A DNA stretch of 64,000 nt, from positions 62,001 to 126,000 of the forward strand of contig NZ_AAXY01000007.1 in assembly GCF_000169375.1 (NCBI RefSeq). Reading direction: 5' to 3'. The position numbers were made by a program, and so were the translations under genes. Numbering within the stretch: the first letter of the stretch is position 1; the number at the start of each line of letters is the position of its first letter. This document shows positions 36,592-44,627 of the stretch, one piece after another. Below the pieces are notes generated by a model, which ran no database searches, was not told the origin of the DNA, and saw nothing but the letters and a program-made list of their open reading frames with translations. This DNA is from Marinobacter sp. ELB17. GTDB lineage: Bacteria; Pseudomonadota; Gammaproteobacteria; Pseudomonadales; Oleiphilaceae.

Positions 36592-37860
36592 ATGGAAAGC
36601 AACGTCTTTCAGTTACAGTACGCGATGGATACCTTTTATTTTCTGATGTGCGGTGCCTTGGTCATGTGGATGGCCGCCGGCTTTGCCATGCTCGAATCTG
36701 GCTTGGTGCGCGCTAAAAACACCACCGAAATTCTCACCAAAAACGTGGCTTTGTATTCCGTTGCCTGCATCATGTATTTGGTTTGTGGCTACGCCATTAT
36801 GTATGACGGCTCAATCCTGCTGTCAGGCATCGGTGAAACAGACACAGCCTCAGTGCTTGCCGACTTTGCCGGCCGTGAAGGCGGTTTTGAAGGCGGTTCC
36901 ATCTACTCTGCCCCGTCAGACTTTTTCTTCCAGGTCGTGTTTGTGGCGACGGCTATGTCCATCGTCTCCGGCGCTGTCGCCGAGCGCATGAAACTCTGGG
37001 CATTCCTGGTCTTTGCGGTGGTGATGACCGGCGTTATCTACCCAATGGAAGGCTCATGGACCTGGGGCGGCAATGATGTGTTCGGCCTGTATAACTTGGG
37101 CGACCTTGGTTTCAGTGACTTTGCGGGCTCCGGCATTGTGCACATGGCCGGTGCCGCAGCCGCTCTGGCAGGCGTAATACTGCTCGGAGCGCGCAAGGGC
37201 AAGTACGGCCCCAACGGAGAAATCCGCGCCATTCCCGGCGCCAATCTGCCTCTGGCAGCTCTAGGCACCTTTATTCTGTGGATGGGATGGTTCGGCTTTA
37301 ACGGCGGTTCAGTACTTAAACTGGGCGACATCGCCAGTGCCAATTCGGTCGCCATGGTGTTTCTGAACACCAACGCCGCCGCCGCGGGTGGTTCTATTGC
37401 CGCGCTGATTACCGCTCGCATATTGTTTGGTAAGGCAGATTTGACCATGTTGCTGAACGGTGCTATCGCTGGCCTGGTGGTTATTACCGCCGAGCCCTCC
37501 ACACCAACGGCTTTGCAGGCAACCCTTTGGGGCGCGATCGGCGGTATCGCAGTCGTGTTCAGCATCATCGGTCTGGACAAACTGCGCATTGATGACCCGG
37601 TTGGCGCCATTTCAGCCCACGGTGTTTGTGGTCTGCTCGGCCTACTGCTGGTGCCGGTAACCAACGGTGGCGCAAGCTTCAGTGGCCAGTTGATTGGCGC
37701 AGCCACCATATTTGGCTGGGTGTTCCTGGCCAGCCTGATTACTTGGGGCATCATCAAAGCTGTCATGGGCTTACGCGTCAGCGAAGCGGAAGAGTACGAG
37801 GGCGTCGATATTGTCGAGTGCGGCATGGAAGCCTATCCGGAGTTTGTTAGCAGCAAATAG
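36592..37860 (+). CDS. amtB: ammonium transporter AmtB
   Basis: The protein is 422 residues with 11-12 membrane helices. It has AGFAMLESGLVRAKNTTEILTKN, DFAGSGIVHMAGAAAALAG (Asp and pore His), ILWMGWFGFNGGS, and AHGVCGLLGLLLV (second pore His). ATG 36592 follows GGAGGG and lies 70 bp after glnK. It imports ammonium and is gated by GlnK. Confidence 0.96.
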   Translation: MESNVFQLQYAMDTFYFLMCGALVMWMAAGFAMLESGLVRAKNTTEILTKNVALYSVACIMYLVCGYAIMYDGSILLSGIGETDTASVLADFAGREGGFEGGSIYSAPSDFFFQVVFVATAMSIVSGAVAERMKLWAFLVFAVVMTGVIYPMEGSWTWGGNDVFGLYNLGDLGFSDFAGSGIVHMAGAAAALAGVILLGARKGKYGPNGEIRAIPGANLPLAALGTFILWMGWFGFNGGSVLKLGDIASANSVAMVFLNTNAAAAGGSIAALITARILFGKADLTMLLNGAIAGLVVITAEPSTPTALQATLWGAIGGIAVVFSIIGLDKLRIDDPVGAISAHGVCGLLGLLLVPVTNGGASFSGQLIGAATIFGWVFLASLITWGIIKAVMGLRVSEAEEYEGVDIVECGMEAYPEFVSSK

Positions 37861-37882
37861 TAAAGCTGTGAGCATCAGTGAC

Positions 37883-37908
37883 AAGGGGCGCCAAAATGGG
37901 CGCCCCTT
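37883..37908 (+). terminator. hairpin terminator after amtB
   Basis: A perfect 10-bp stem (aaggggcgcc / ggcgcccctt) with a 6-base loop lies 23 bp after amtB. The T-tract is weak (cgcgtttt). Confidence 0.7.
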
Positions 37909-38017
37909 CGCGTTTTGAGGCCTTTATTTTAGAAATCTGACATTTTTCCAGGGTTTAAGCTGATCAAAACTGCCACTTGAGCTAACCTCTGGCACAGATT
38001 CGGCCATCTAAGGATAG

Positions 38018-38896
38018 ATGAAAGCAGCCATGAAGGACTCCACAGCCTTAAGCCATGAGGCTCAAACAGCCACGTCGTTTTACCCTCACGCAGACCCCTT
38101 TAATACAGGTGCCTGCTGGTATCTTGTTGACCAGGCCAAGCACCCAGATGTTTTGCGCTTGCTGTTTGAGCACGACGCCTCACCCATCTACGATTTACCA
38201 TATATCCATTCGCAATACCGTGAACAAGCCTTTGATGGCCCTTTAATTATCAAGCCCACCACAAGCCAGAGTGAAAAATGGCTGCGCAACTGGCTGGCAG
38301 AAGCCAAAGCGCTGGCACTGCAGGGCCCGTTGCTGACGTTGGAAGAAATACGCGATCATCTTATAAGCCTGAACACTGTTCGTACCCCTTATGGCGACAG
38401 CCTTTTTCGCTACGCAGACACGGCAACGTTTGGCGGCCTTGGTGCCTCACTGTCACACCAACAACGCCTGCGGGTTCTCGGCCCGCTAACCGCAATACAC
38501 GGCTGCTATGCCGGCACCAACTGGTCGCTGAAAAAAGACCATTCCCCGGCACATCCGAACGAAGCGGAAGAGCAGGACCCACTGCCTCTTGAAGTAACCC
38601 AGGAGAATCTCGCCTTCGTCGAAGTGTATCGTCGCGATCTATTGGCGAAAGGCCTGGCGGACAACAATAAATTAGCGACGCAAACTGTCTCCTGCTGGTT
38701 CCAACAACTGACAACACTCGGCGCGCCGAGTGAGCAGGGTTTGGTAGAAGGCGCCGGTCTATTAATAGCACAGGGTTTTACCAGCGCGCTGAGCGAAGCG
38801 GAACTTGCGACCGTAAGTAGAACGAGGCAAGGAGCCTACTGGTCAGACGCGCTGGAAGTACTTGCAACATTAACGCATTCACAGGACGGAACCTGA
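38018..38896 (+). CDS. DUF4123 family type VI effector adaptor
   Basis: The protein is 292 residues. The region about 30-160 has the DUF4123 pattern: CWYLVDQAKHPDVLRLLFEHD, YDLPYIHSQYREQAFDGPLII, KWLRNWLAEAKALALQGPLLTLEEIRDHL, and DSLFRYADTATFGGL. DUF4123 proteins load a cognate effector onto a VgrG spike, and the gene is normally just before that effector, as here (the effector start follows the stop directly). No vgrG or other T6SS core gene is in the window, so the spike must be encoded elsewhere. Confidence 0.78.
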   Translation: MKAAMKDSTALSHEAQTATSFYPHADPFNTGACWYLVDQAKHPDVLRLLFEHDASPIYDLPYIHSQYREQAFDGPLIIKPTTSQSEKWLRNWLAEAKALALQGPLLTLEEIRDHLISLNTVRTPYGDSLFRYADTATFGGLGASLSHQQRLRVLGPLTAIHGCYAGTNWSLKKDHSPAHPNEAEEQDPLPLEVTQENLAFVEVYRRDLLAKGLADNNKLATQTVSCWFQQLTTLGAPSEQGLVEGAGLLIAQGFTSALSEAELATVSRTRQGAYWSDALEVLATLTHSQDGT

Positions 38897-40831
38897 ATGA
38901 CACCCACTGGAAACCTGCTCTTTTCTCCCAGCACAACCCCTCTCGGTGCCCACGGCGCGCCCGTTTGCAAGCGCGAAACCGCAAACGTACTGTTGAGCCG
39001 CTCTGACACCTTGGGGCGACCGAGGGCTTTTATTGATGCCGGCAAAATCGAGGATGAGAGCGGTAGATCATTCACCGCCACGCTGCAAAATGGCACAGAA
39101 CATACGCCAGACAATGCAGAGGCTCGCTTCACCAAACTCCTTACGGGCAACGCACAGTGGTACGGGCCTGAGGAACCGAAGGGCGAACATTTGATCGGGT
39201 TTAATACCGTAAGCGAGCAGCTTCGCTTCGCCCCGGGCCATACCCTTAGCGAAGGCGTAGAGCTAACCGTCATCCAGGGCGAGCGCAAAGCCAGAGCGAT
39301 ACACCTACCGCCACCGGTATTTATTAATCTGCGTGAAGAGGCCTCCCCATCTGAAGATTTGCTGACGAACGACCAACTGGATTACTTTCGGGCAAACGGC
39401 AACAACGCGCTTATCTTTATGCACGGTTACAACGTTCCTCATGGTGAGTGGGGGCGATTCTTGAAGTACGATGGTAGCCGAGAAGCCTACCACGGTAATG
39501 CGCCGTCATTCGCGAAAGCCAATACCTGGCATCCCAATAAAGCCACGGTCTGGCAGGATACGGCAGCACTGTCGGCGAATAGCTCCGTGACGCTGGAAGA
39601 CGAAAAGCTGAATGGTGGCGGCGCTCATAATTGGGCTGTTCATATGGAGTACCAGTTAAACCGCGCCGCAGGCTTCGACGGCGAAGACTGGATGCCCTAT
39701 AGCCGCATCATTAACATTTCCTGGCCGGGGGATACCGGTTCCACCGATTTCATGCAGGCGGAGCTGAATGCCATGGCATCCGGGCGGCATCTGGCTCCGC
39801 TATTGTTGCAGTTGGCAAATGCCGGCATTGCCATCAACCTGCTCTCTCACTCTCTTGGTGCACGGGTAGCGCTCACCGCCCTGAACATTATGGGCATCAT
39901 CGGAAAACGCGACCTGGTCGACCATCTGTTTCTCTGGCAACCCGCCGTTGCCGACAATGCCCTCACCAACGACAGCAGCCGGGACGTGCATCCTCTGGGG
40001 CTGGGCGTGTTTCCAGCAGCCCATAGCGCAGCCCGCAAAATTGTGGTGCTGCATTCCCGTGGCGACGGCATTCTTGGGGCGGATAATAGTGAAGATGAGG
40101 CTTGGTGGCGGAAGGCTCTGTCATTCAAGCATCCAGTAGCAACTACCGCATGGGATCTCGCAACCGCCGACGACCCCATGGACGACGTACTCGGTAACTT
40201 GCGGGGAGCCTATGATAAAAAATGGTGGACCTTCCCGAGCTTTCTGGACAACGGGTTCGGGCCCGCCATCGAAAATCTATACAAAGACTACTTACCACTC
40301 ACGTTCGAGGCATGGATGACTGTCCACCCCCAGCGATCTTTGGCCACACCCGAAGTGCTCAAACAAACCGTTCAGGAAAACTGGACCCGGTTAGAAAAAG
40401 ACATTCTCACCGAAGCAAACGCTTTATGGCAGCCCTGTATAGACTGCCTGCGCAACGGTGAACGGCCGCCTGATTACACCCTGCTGGCCCCCCTAAACCA
40501 CCAAGCCAGCGTAAGCCCCCAAATGGCCAAAGACTACGTTGTGCGTTTGAAAAAGCTTGCGGTGAATAACTGGGTTCCGGAGCAACGGCCTCGGCCTGCG
40601 TTAGGGTATGTGGGGTTTAATGAAATTACTGATGAACGAGCATCAGAGTTTGATAGTTTTCTTTACGAGTCGCTGAACGACAGAAAGTTAATTCCTGTTG
40701 ATCAATCAAAATGGCTTTTTAGCCACTCGGGGATGCGGATTCCCAGCGAGGAAGTGTTCAATCGCTCCTACAAAGAAGCAATTGTTAACCAGTTGAAGGA
40801 ACTAGGGAGAAATCGGTTTGGACAGTATTAA
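38897..40831 (+). CDS. alpha/beta-hydrolase putative type VI lipase effector
   Basis: The protein is 644 residues with no signal peptide or membrane helix. Residues 1-165 form an unassigned beta-rich N-terminus. Residues about 170-400 are an alpha/beta hydrolase: ALIFMHGYN (oxyanion strand), INISWPGDTGS, and the nucleophile elbow LLSHSLGAR, where Ser319 sits in S-x-S-x-G in place of G-x-S-x-G; VVLHSRGDG may carry the Asp. Residues about 432-644 form a C-terminal module that is duplicated downstream; its FSHSGMRIP might supply a His. The DUF4123 gene upstream and an overlapping membrane-anchored gene downstream give an adaptor-effector-immunity order. Lipase/phospholipase activity is an inference. 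Confidence 0.72.
   Translation: MTPTGNLLFSPSTTPLGAHGAPVCKRETANVLLSRSDTLGRPRAFIDAGKIEDESGRSFTATLQNGTEHTPDNAEARFTKLLTGNAQWYGPEEPKGEHLIGFNTVSEQLRFAPGHTLSEGVELTVIQGERKARAIHLPPPVFINLREEASPSEDLLTNDQLDYFRANGNNALIFMHGYNVPHGEWGRFLKYDGSREAYHGNAPSFAKANTWHPNKATVWQDTAALSANSSVTLEDEKLNGGGAHNWAVHMEYQLNRAAGFDGEDWMPYSRIINISWPGDTGSTDFMQAELNAMASGRHLAPLLLQLANAGIAINLLSHSLGARVALTALNIMGIIGKRDLVDHLFLWQPAVADNALTNDSSRDVHPLGLGVFPAAHSAARKIVVLHSRGDGILGADNSEDEAWWRKALSFKHPVATTAWDLATADDPMDDVLGNLRGAYDKKWWTFPSFLDNGFGPAIENLYKDYLPLTFEAWMTVHPQRSLATPEVLKQTVQENWTRLEKDILTEANALWQPCIDCLRNGERPPDYTLLAPLNHQASVSPQMAKDYVVRLKKLAVNNWVPEQRPRPALGYVGFNEITDERASEFDSFLYESLNDRKLIPVDQSKWLFSHSGMRIPSEEVFNRSYKEAIVNQLKELGRNRFGQY
40190..40618 (+). repeat. 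429-bp direct repeat, copy 1 (inside effector)
   Basis: It starts ctcggtaacttgcggggagc and ends gtggggttt. By eye it differs from copy 2 (42032-42460) at only two positions (gaggcAtgg/gaggcGtgg and ttAggg/ttGggg). The copies are 1842 bp apart. After the repeat the two toxin tails diverge. Confidence 0.95.
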
Positions 40832-42017
40832 GTCAAACTGCCGTTGGGCCTTGCCCTTAATTGTTGTTCTCGCAGCATTCATGATCGCCAAAGCAATCGG
40901 GTTCTTTGGCATCGCCTACGGCCCAGTCATGTCTATTGGCGTCTCTGATGACGGGCGATATATCATCAGTTCCCATCGCAGCAACCATCTAATACTTTGG
41001 GACATCAAAAAAGAGAACTACAAAGCGCTGTCCGACGACGCAAATATTTACAGCGCTTATTTTGTACCGGATCAACAAGCATTTCTTTGGCAAAGTCTTG
41101 ACAACACAGTAACCATCCAAACCACCAATGGGAAAGTGCTGAAGCAATTCCAGAATTTTGCGACTTACGGCCACGCTGTAGATGCCAGCTTGAACCATTA
41201 TTTCTCTGCCAATGAAACCTGGAACCTATTTTACGGTTATGGTGATTCACTAAAACCGCTTTTAAGAGACAGTGACAGTCCGAGCCTCATGGGCAGCGGC
41301 AAGCTTCTGAACATCGGCCTCTCGAACAAAGAATTTTATATCACAACTGGCAAAGGCCACGGTGCTGTCGATAGACGCCCAATAGGCGACGACACGCCCA
41401 CCGTTCGTCCGGCTGATAATCTACGCTTTTCATCCAACTTTTCCGGTGTGGTCCTTTGGAGTTATGAAACCTTGAGACCCGTTGCCAAGTTTGATGGCAA
41501 CTCCTCTAAAACCCACGCCGCCATCAGCCCAGATGGGCAATGGGTAGTCAGTGCAGACGAAGCTGGAATTGGGTTATTCTGGAACACAGCCCGGCCAGCA
41601 GCCCGGCACCGGTCAGCGTCATACTACGGCGGTGTCTACCTTGACAACTCGCCTTTTGAGACAGGCGACCTCCGAAACTGGGATGACAGTGAGCTCATCA
41701 GTGCCCCTCCCGGCCTCAACAATTTCACCATTGCCGTCGCCTTCATCCACAACAGCAAGTACTACCTCCGCTTCGGCAACAATAGCCACTTCGCGGCCCT
41801 GTTCAAAACCGGCAGCCCCTGGCCCGTGAAATACTTTGATCTTGGCAAGTATCCCAAACTGGTCACCTACGGCAGCCAGTACTCCCGCAATACCGCCATT
41901 GCCACTTCACCGGAGGCCGGCATTTTGGCCATGGGCCACCAGTCCACCGGTGGCATAAGCGTGTACCAGTTCGACCCAGAGGAACTGACGTTGGAGCGGG
42001 TTTGGGTGGTGGAGTAG
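40818..42017 (+). CDS. putative immunity protein 1: membrane anchor plus WD40-like beta-propeller
   Basis: The protein is 399 residues. The TTG start at 40818 has GGGAG before it and overlaps the effector end by 14 bp. One N-terminal helix (about 10-30, ALPLIVVLAAFMIAKAIGFF) would anchor it in the inner membrane with the rest in the periplasm. Then come WD-like blades such as VSDDGRYIISSHRSNHLILWD and ISPDGQWVVSADEAGIGLFW. A periplasmic immunity protein suits a lipase delivered to the periplasm. The last 99 residues are nearly the same as in immunity protein 2, while the rest is diverged. Confidence 0.65.
   Translation: MDSIKSNCRWALPLIVVLAAFMIAKAIGFFGIAYGPVMSIGVSDDGRYIISSHRSNHLILWDIKKENYKALSDDANIYSAYFVPDQQAFLWQSLDNTVTIQTTNGKVLKQFQNFATYGHAVDASLNHYFSANETWNLFYGYGDSLKPLLRDSDSPSLMGSGKLLNIGLSNKEFYITTGKGHGAVDRRPIGDDTPTVRPADNLRFSSNFSGVVLWSYETLRPVAKFDGNSSKTHAAISPDGQWVVSADEAGIGLFWNTARPAARHRSASYYGGVYLDNSPFETGDLRNWDDSELISAPPGLNNFTIAVAFIHNSKYYLRFGNNSHFAALFKTGSPWPVKYFDLGKYPKLVTYGSQYSRNTAIATSPEAGILAMGHQSTGGISVYQFDPEELTLERVWVVE
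41721..42017 (+). repeat. conserved 3' end of immunity gene 1 (copy 1 of pair)
   Basis: This matches 43545-43841 at a constant offset of 1824 bp with roughly nine in ten bases equal, well above the identity of the preceding part of the two genes. Confidence 0.85.
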
Positions 42018-42031
42018 CATGAGTTGAACTG

Positions 42032-42460
42032 CTCGGTAACTTGCGGGGAGCCTATGATAAAAAATGGTGGACCTTCCCGAGCTTTCTGGACAACGGGTTC
42101 GGGCCCGCCATCGAAAATCTATACAAAGACTACTTACCACTCACGTTCGAGGCGTGGATGACTGTCCACCCCCAGCGATCTTTGGCCACACCCGAAGTGC
42201 TCAAACAAACCGTTCAGGAAAACTGGACCCGGTTAGAAAAAGACATTCTCACCGAAGCAAACGCTTTATGGCAGCCCTGTATAGACTGCCTGCGCAACGG
42301 TGAACGGCCGCCTGATTACACCCTGCTGGCCCCCCTAAACCACCAAGCCAGCGTAAGCCCCCAAATGGCCAAAGACTACGTTGTGCGTTTGAAAAAGCTT
42401 GCGGTGAATAACTGGGTTCCGGAGCAACGGCCTCGGCCTGCGTTGGGGTATGTGGGGTTT
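42032..42460 (+). repeat. 429-bp direct repeat, copy 2 (orphan module)
   Basis: Near-identical copy of 40190-40618; see that entry. It starts 15 bp after the immunity 1 stop. Confidence 0.95.
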
Positions 42461-42670
42461 GAGGAGTTGGCTGGCGAACATGCGACAGAACTCGATGAAT
42501 TTATCGATCGGTCTCTGACTGATGGGAAGTTTTTCCCTGTTGATCAATCAAAATGGCTCTTTAGCCACTCGGGGATGCGAATTCCAAGCGAGGAAGTATT
42601 CGATCGCTCTTACAGAGCAGAAATTATACGTCGTATATCGGACGAAGGAGTGGGTTTTGGCCGTTATTAA
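42032..42670 (+). pseudogene. orphan C-terminal module of the effector with variant tip
   Basis: The frame matches effector residues 432-644. The first 143 residues are virtually identical; then the tip differs (GFEELAGEHATELDEF against GFNEITDERASEFDSF) before the shared VDQSKWLFSHSGMRIPSEEVF and a diverged end. It has no hydrolase core, and the only start (TTG 42041) is an internal Leu codon of the parent with no clear ribosome site. So it is probably a silent cassette, as orphan modules of polymorphic toxins are. The frame has been kept open, which suggests selection through recombination with the full gene. Confidence 0.8.
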
Positions 42671-43841
42671 CGCTAACAAAGTGCGCTGGGCAGGCGCGGT
42701 GCTTGGTGCATTTGTGCTTATTAGCATCCTGCTGAACTCCAACCTCCTGGGAGTATGGGCTGGGCCGGTTATGTCCATGGGTGTATCGGAGTCTGGCCGC
42801 TATGTCGTCAGTGCCCACACAGACAACAAGCTCATTCTCTGGGATCTGCAAGAAAAACAGTGGAACACACTGTCCGGTAAAGCCAACCTTTACAGCGCCT
42901 ATTTTGTGCCGGGTCAAAACGCTTTTTTGTGGCAGGACACAGACAATACCGTTACTGCACAAACGGTTGACGGAAAAGTACTGAAGCGATTTCAGCACTT
43001 CCCAACCTACGGCCACGTTATCAGTGGCGATCTTGAGACCTACTTGTCTGCTGATGAGCATTGGAATGTGTTTTCTGGCTATGGGGACACAAAACGTACT
43101 GTCCTTAGTGATGGCATCAGTCCGAGCTTTTTAGGGTCCGGCAAGCTGTTCAACCTCGCCATAGACCGAAACAACACCTTCTTTGTAACAGCCGGCGTCG
43201 ATAGTGACCGCTCAGCAATCGCAGACCATTCACCACTAAACAGCAGCCAACGGTTTTCAAAATATGGGGGTGTCACACTTTGGAATGCGAAAACAAAACA
43301 GCCTGTCGCAAAACTCCGTGGAAACTCTTCCAAAACCCACGCCACCATCAGCCCAAATGGGCGGTGGGTGGTCAGTGGTGATGAAGCTGGCAATGGTATC
43401 ACTTGGCATACATCCAATCCTGAACACCGAATGCGAGCCGCACGTTACAATTCAGGACTGTATGTTGATGGTCTTCCTGACGACCTCCCAGATTCTGACT
43501 ACTTTGATAAGAGCGGACTTATCGAAGCTCCACGCGGCGTTCATGATTTCACCATCGCCCTAGCCTTCATCCACAACAGCGATTACTACCTCCGCTTCGG
43601 CAACAACAGCCACGTCGCCGCCCTGTTCAAAACCGGCAGCCCCTGGCCTGTGAAATACTTTGATCTTGGCGAGTCTCCCAAACTGGTCACCTACGGCAGC
43701 CAGTACTCCCGCAACACCGCCATTGCCACTTCACCAGAAGCGGGCATTCTGGCGATGGGGCACAAATCTACCGGCGGCATCAGCGTGTACCAGTTTGACC
43801 CGGACGAGCTGACGCTGGAACGGATCTGGGTGGAGGAGTAG
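42657..43841 (+). CDS. putative immunity protein 2: membrane anchor plus WD40-like beta-propeller
   Basis: The protein is 394 residues. I set the start at TTG 42657, which matches the position of the TTG of immunity 1, has AAGGAG 8 bases upstream, and overlaps the orphan module end by the same 14 bp. A membrane helix lies at about 10-30 (AGAVLGAFVLISILLNSNLLG), then WD-like blades (VSESGRYVVSAHTDNKLILWD, ISPNGRWVVSGDEAG). It diverges from immunity 1 until about residue 295, then is nearly the same. It pairs with the orphan tip. Confidence 0.65.
   Translation: MAVINANKVRWAGAVLGAFVLISILLNSNLLGVWAGPVMSMGVSESGRYVVSAHTDNKLILWDLQEKQWNTLSGKANLYSAYFVPGQNAFLWQDTDNTVTAQTVDGKVLKRFQHFPTYGHVISGDLETYLSADEHWNVFSGYGDTKRTVLSDGISPSFLGSGKLFNLAIDRNNTFFVTAGVDSDRSAIADHSPLNSSQRFSKYGGVTLWNAKTKQPVAKLRGNSSKTHATISPNGRWVVSGDEAGNGITWHTSNPEHRMRAARYNSGLYVDGLPDDLPDSDYFDKSGLIEAPRGVHDFTIALAFIHNSDYYLRFGNNSHVAALFKTGSPWPVKYFDLGESPKLVTYGSQYSRNTAIATSPEAGILAMGHKSTGGISVYQFDPDELTLERIWVEE
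43545..43841 (+). repeat. conserved 3' end of immunity gene 2 (copy 2 of pair)
   Basis: Partner of 41721-42017. Together with the 429-bp repeats it brackets the variable toxin tip and the variable immunity body. Confidence 0.85.
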
Positions 43842-43917
43842 CTCGAAGTTGCAGCCGTCAACGCCGACCATAACCAACGATTTTTCCGGGTTCTAAGGGG
43901 TAAACCAAGGCGGATGG

Positions 43918-43947
43918 TGATCCGGGCGCATCAACTGGGCGTAAAAT
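43918..43947 (+). promoter_or_regulatory. ECF-type promoter before the sigma/ChrR pair
   Basis: TGATCC, an 18-base spacer, then TAAAAT. The RpoE/ChrR (ECF11) systems of Rhodobacter use a TGATCC -35 and a TAAGA-like -10, so this is probably the sigma factor's own autoregulated promoter, starting transcription about 25 bases before the ATG. Confidence 0.55.
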
Positions 43948-43979
43948 ATTATCTGACAAACTTGGGGTGAGTGCATAGA

Positions 43980-44627
43980 ATGATGACAATACAAAGCTCA
44001 AATCATGCAACAGTCAAGGAGCGTCCGGTGACAACACTGGAGCAGAAGCCGGTTAAATCTGAAGGGCGCAACGACCCTTGGAGCAACCTTTTGGTAAAAG
44101 TAGGGAAAAATCAAGATCGGCAAGCTTATCATCAGCTGTTCGAGCACTTCGGCCCGCAGATTAAGTATTACGCCATGGCCAACGGCATGGCGAATCATGC
44201 TGAAGAGCTTGTTCAGGAAGTATTTGTGTCGATCTGGCGCCGGTCGTGTCTTTATGATTGGCGCAAAGCAGCGGCATCCACTTGGATTTTTACCATTGCG
44301 CGAAATCAGCGCATTGATATGTTGCGCAAAATGAAGCGCATCAGCGCCGAAATATCGGTGGAGACCGAAGATCTGTGGCAGATTCCCGGTGATCACGAAA
44401 ACGAGCCCGTTACGTCGCTGCATCGCTTGATGTCAGAGCGTCGAGTGCGCGAATCTCTCAGCTTGTTACCGGAAGAACAAACGACTGTTATTGCCAAAGT
44501 GTATATGGAAAGCAAGTCTCATCAGATGGTTGCTGACGAACTGCGAATACCCCTGGGAACAGTTAAAAGCCGGGTTCGTCTGGCACTCAACAAACTGAAA
44601 GTGATTTTGCAGGATCAAAACCAATGA
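43980..44627 (+). CDS. ECF RNA polymerase sigma factor, RpoE/ChrR type
   Basis: The protein is 215 residues. Region 2 is at about 50-115 (YHQLFEHFGPQIKYYAMANG, AEELVQEVFVSIWRR, STWIFTIARNQRIDMLRK). Region 4 is at about 150-210 (RESLSLLPEEQTTVIAKVYMESKSHQMVADELRIPLGTVKSRVRLALNKL). ATG 43980 fits the promoter spacing; a GTG at 44028 has a better ribosome site (AAGGAG, 7 bases) and would give 199 residues. It is coupled by ATGA to the anti-sigma gene, so the pair would respond to singlet oxygen or a related oxidant. Confidence 0.88.
   Translation: MMTIQSSNHATVKERPVTTLEQKPVKSEGRNDPWSNLLVKVGKNQDRQAYHQLFEHFGPQIKYYAMANGMANHAEELVQEVFVSIWRRSCLYDWRKAAASTWIFTIARNQRIDMLRKMKRISAEISVETEDLWQIPGDHENEPVTSLHRLMSERRVRESLSLLPEEQTTVIAKVYMESKSHQMVADELRIPLGTVKSRVRLALNKLKVILQDQNQ

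Noticed and set aside
37990..38005. Sigma-54 promoter for the DUF4123 gene
   Set aside because: TGGCAC and a GC are correctly spaced, but the -12 is poor and transcription would start at the ATG, leaving no ribosome site.
42041..42670. Orphan effector module as an independent expressed gene
   Set aside because: The TTG is an internal Leu codon of the parent and there is no ribosome site; a silent cassette is more likely.
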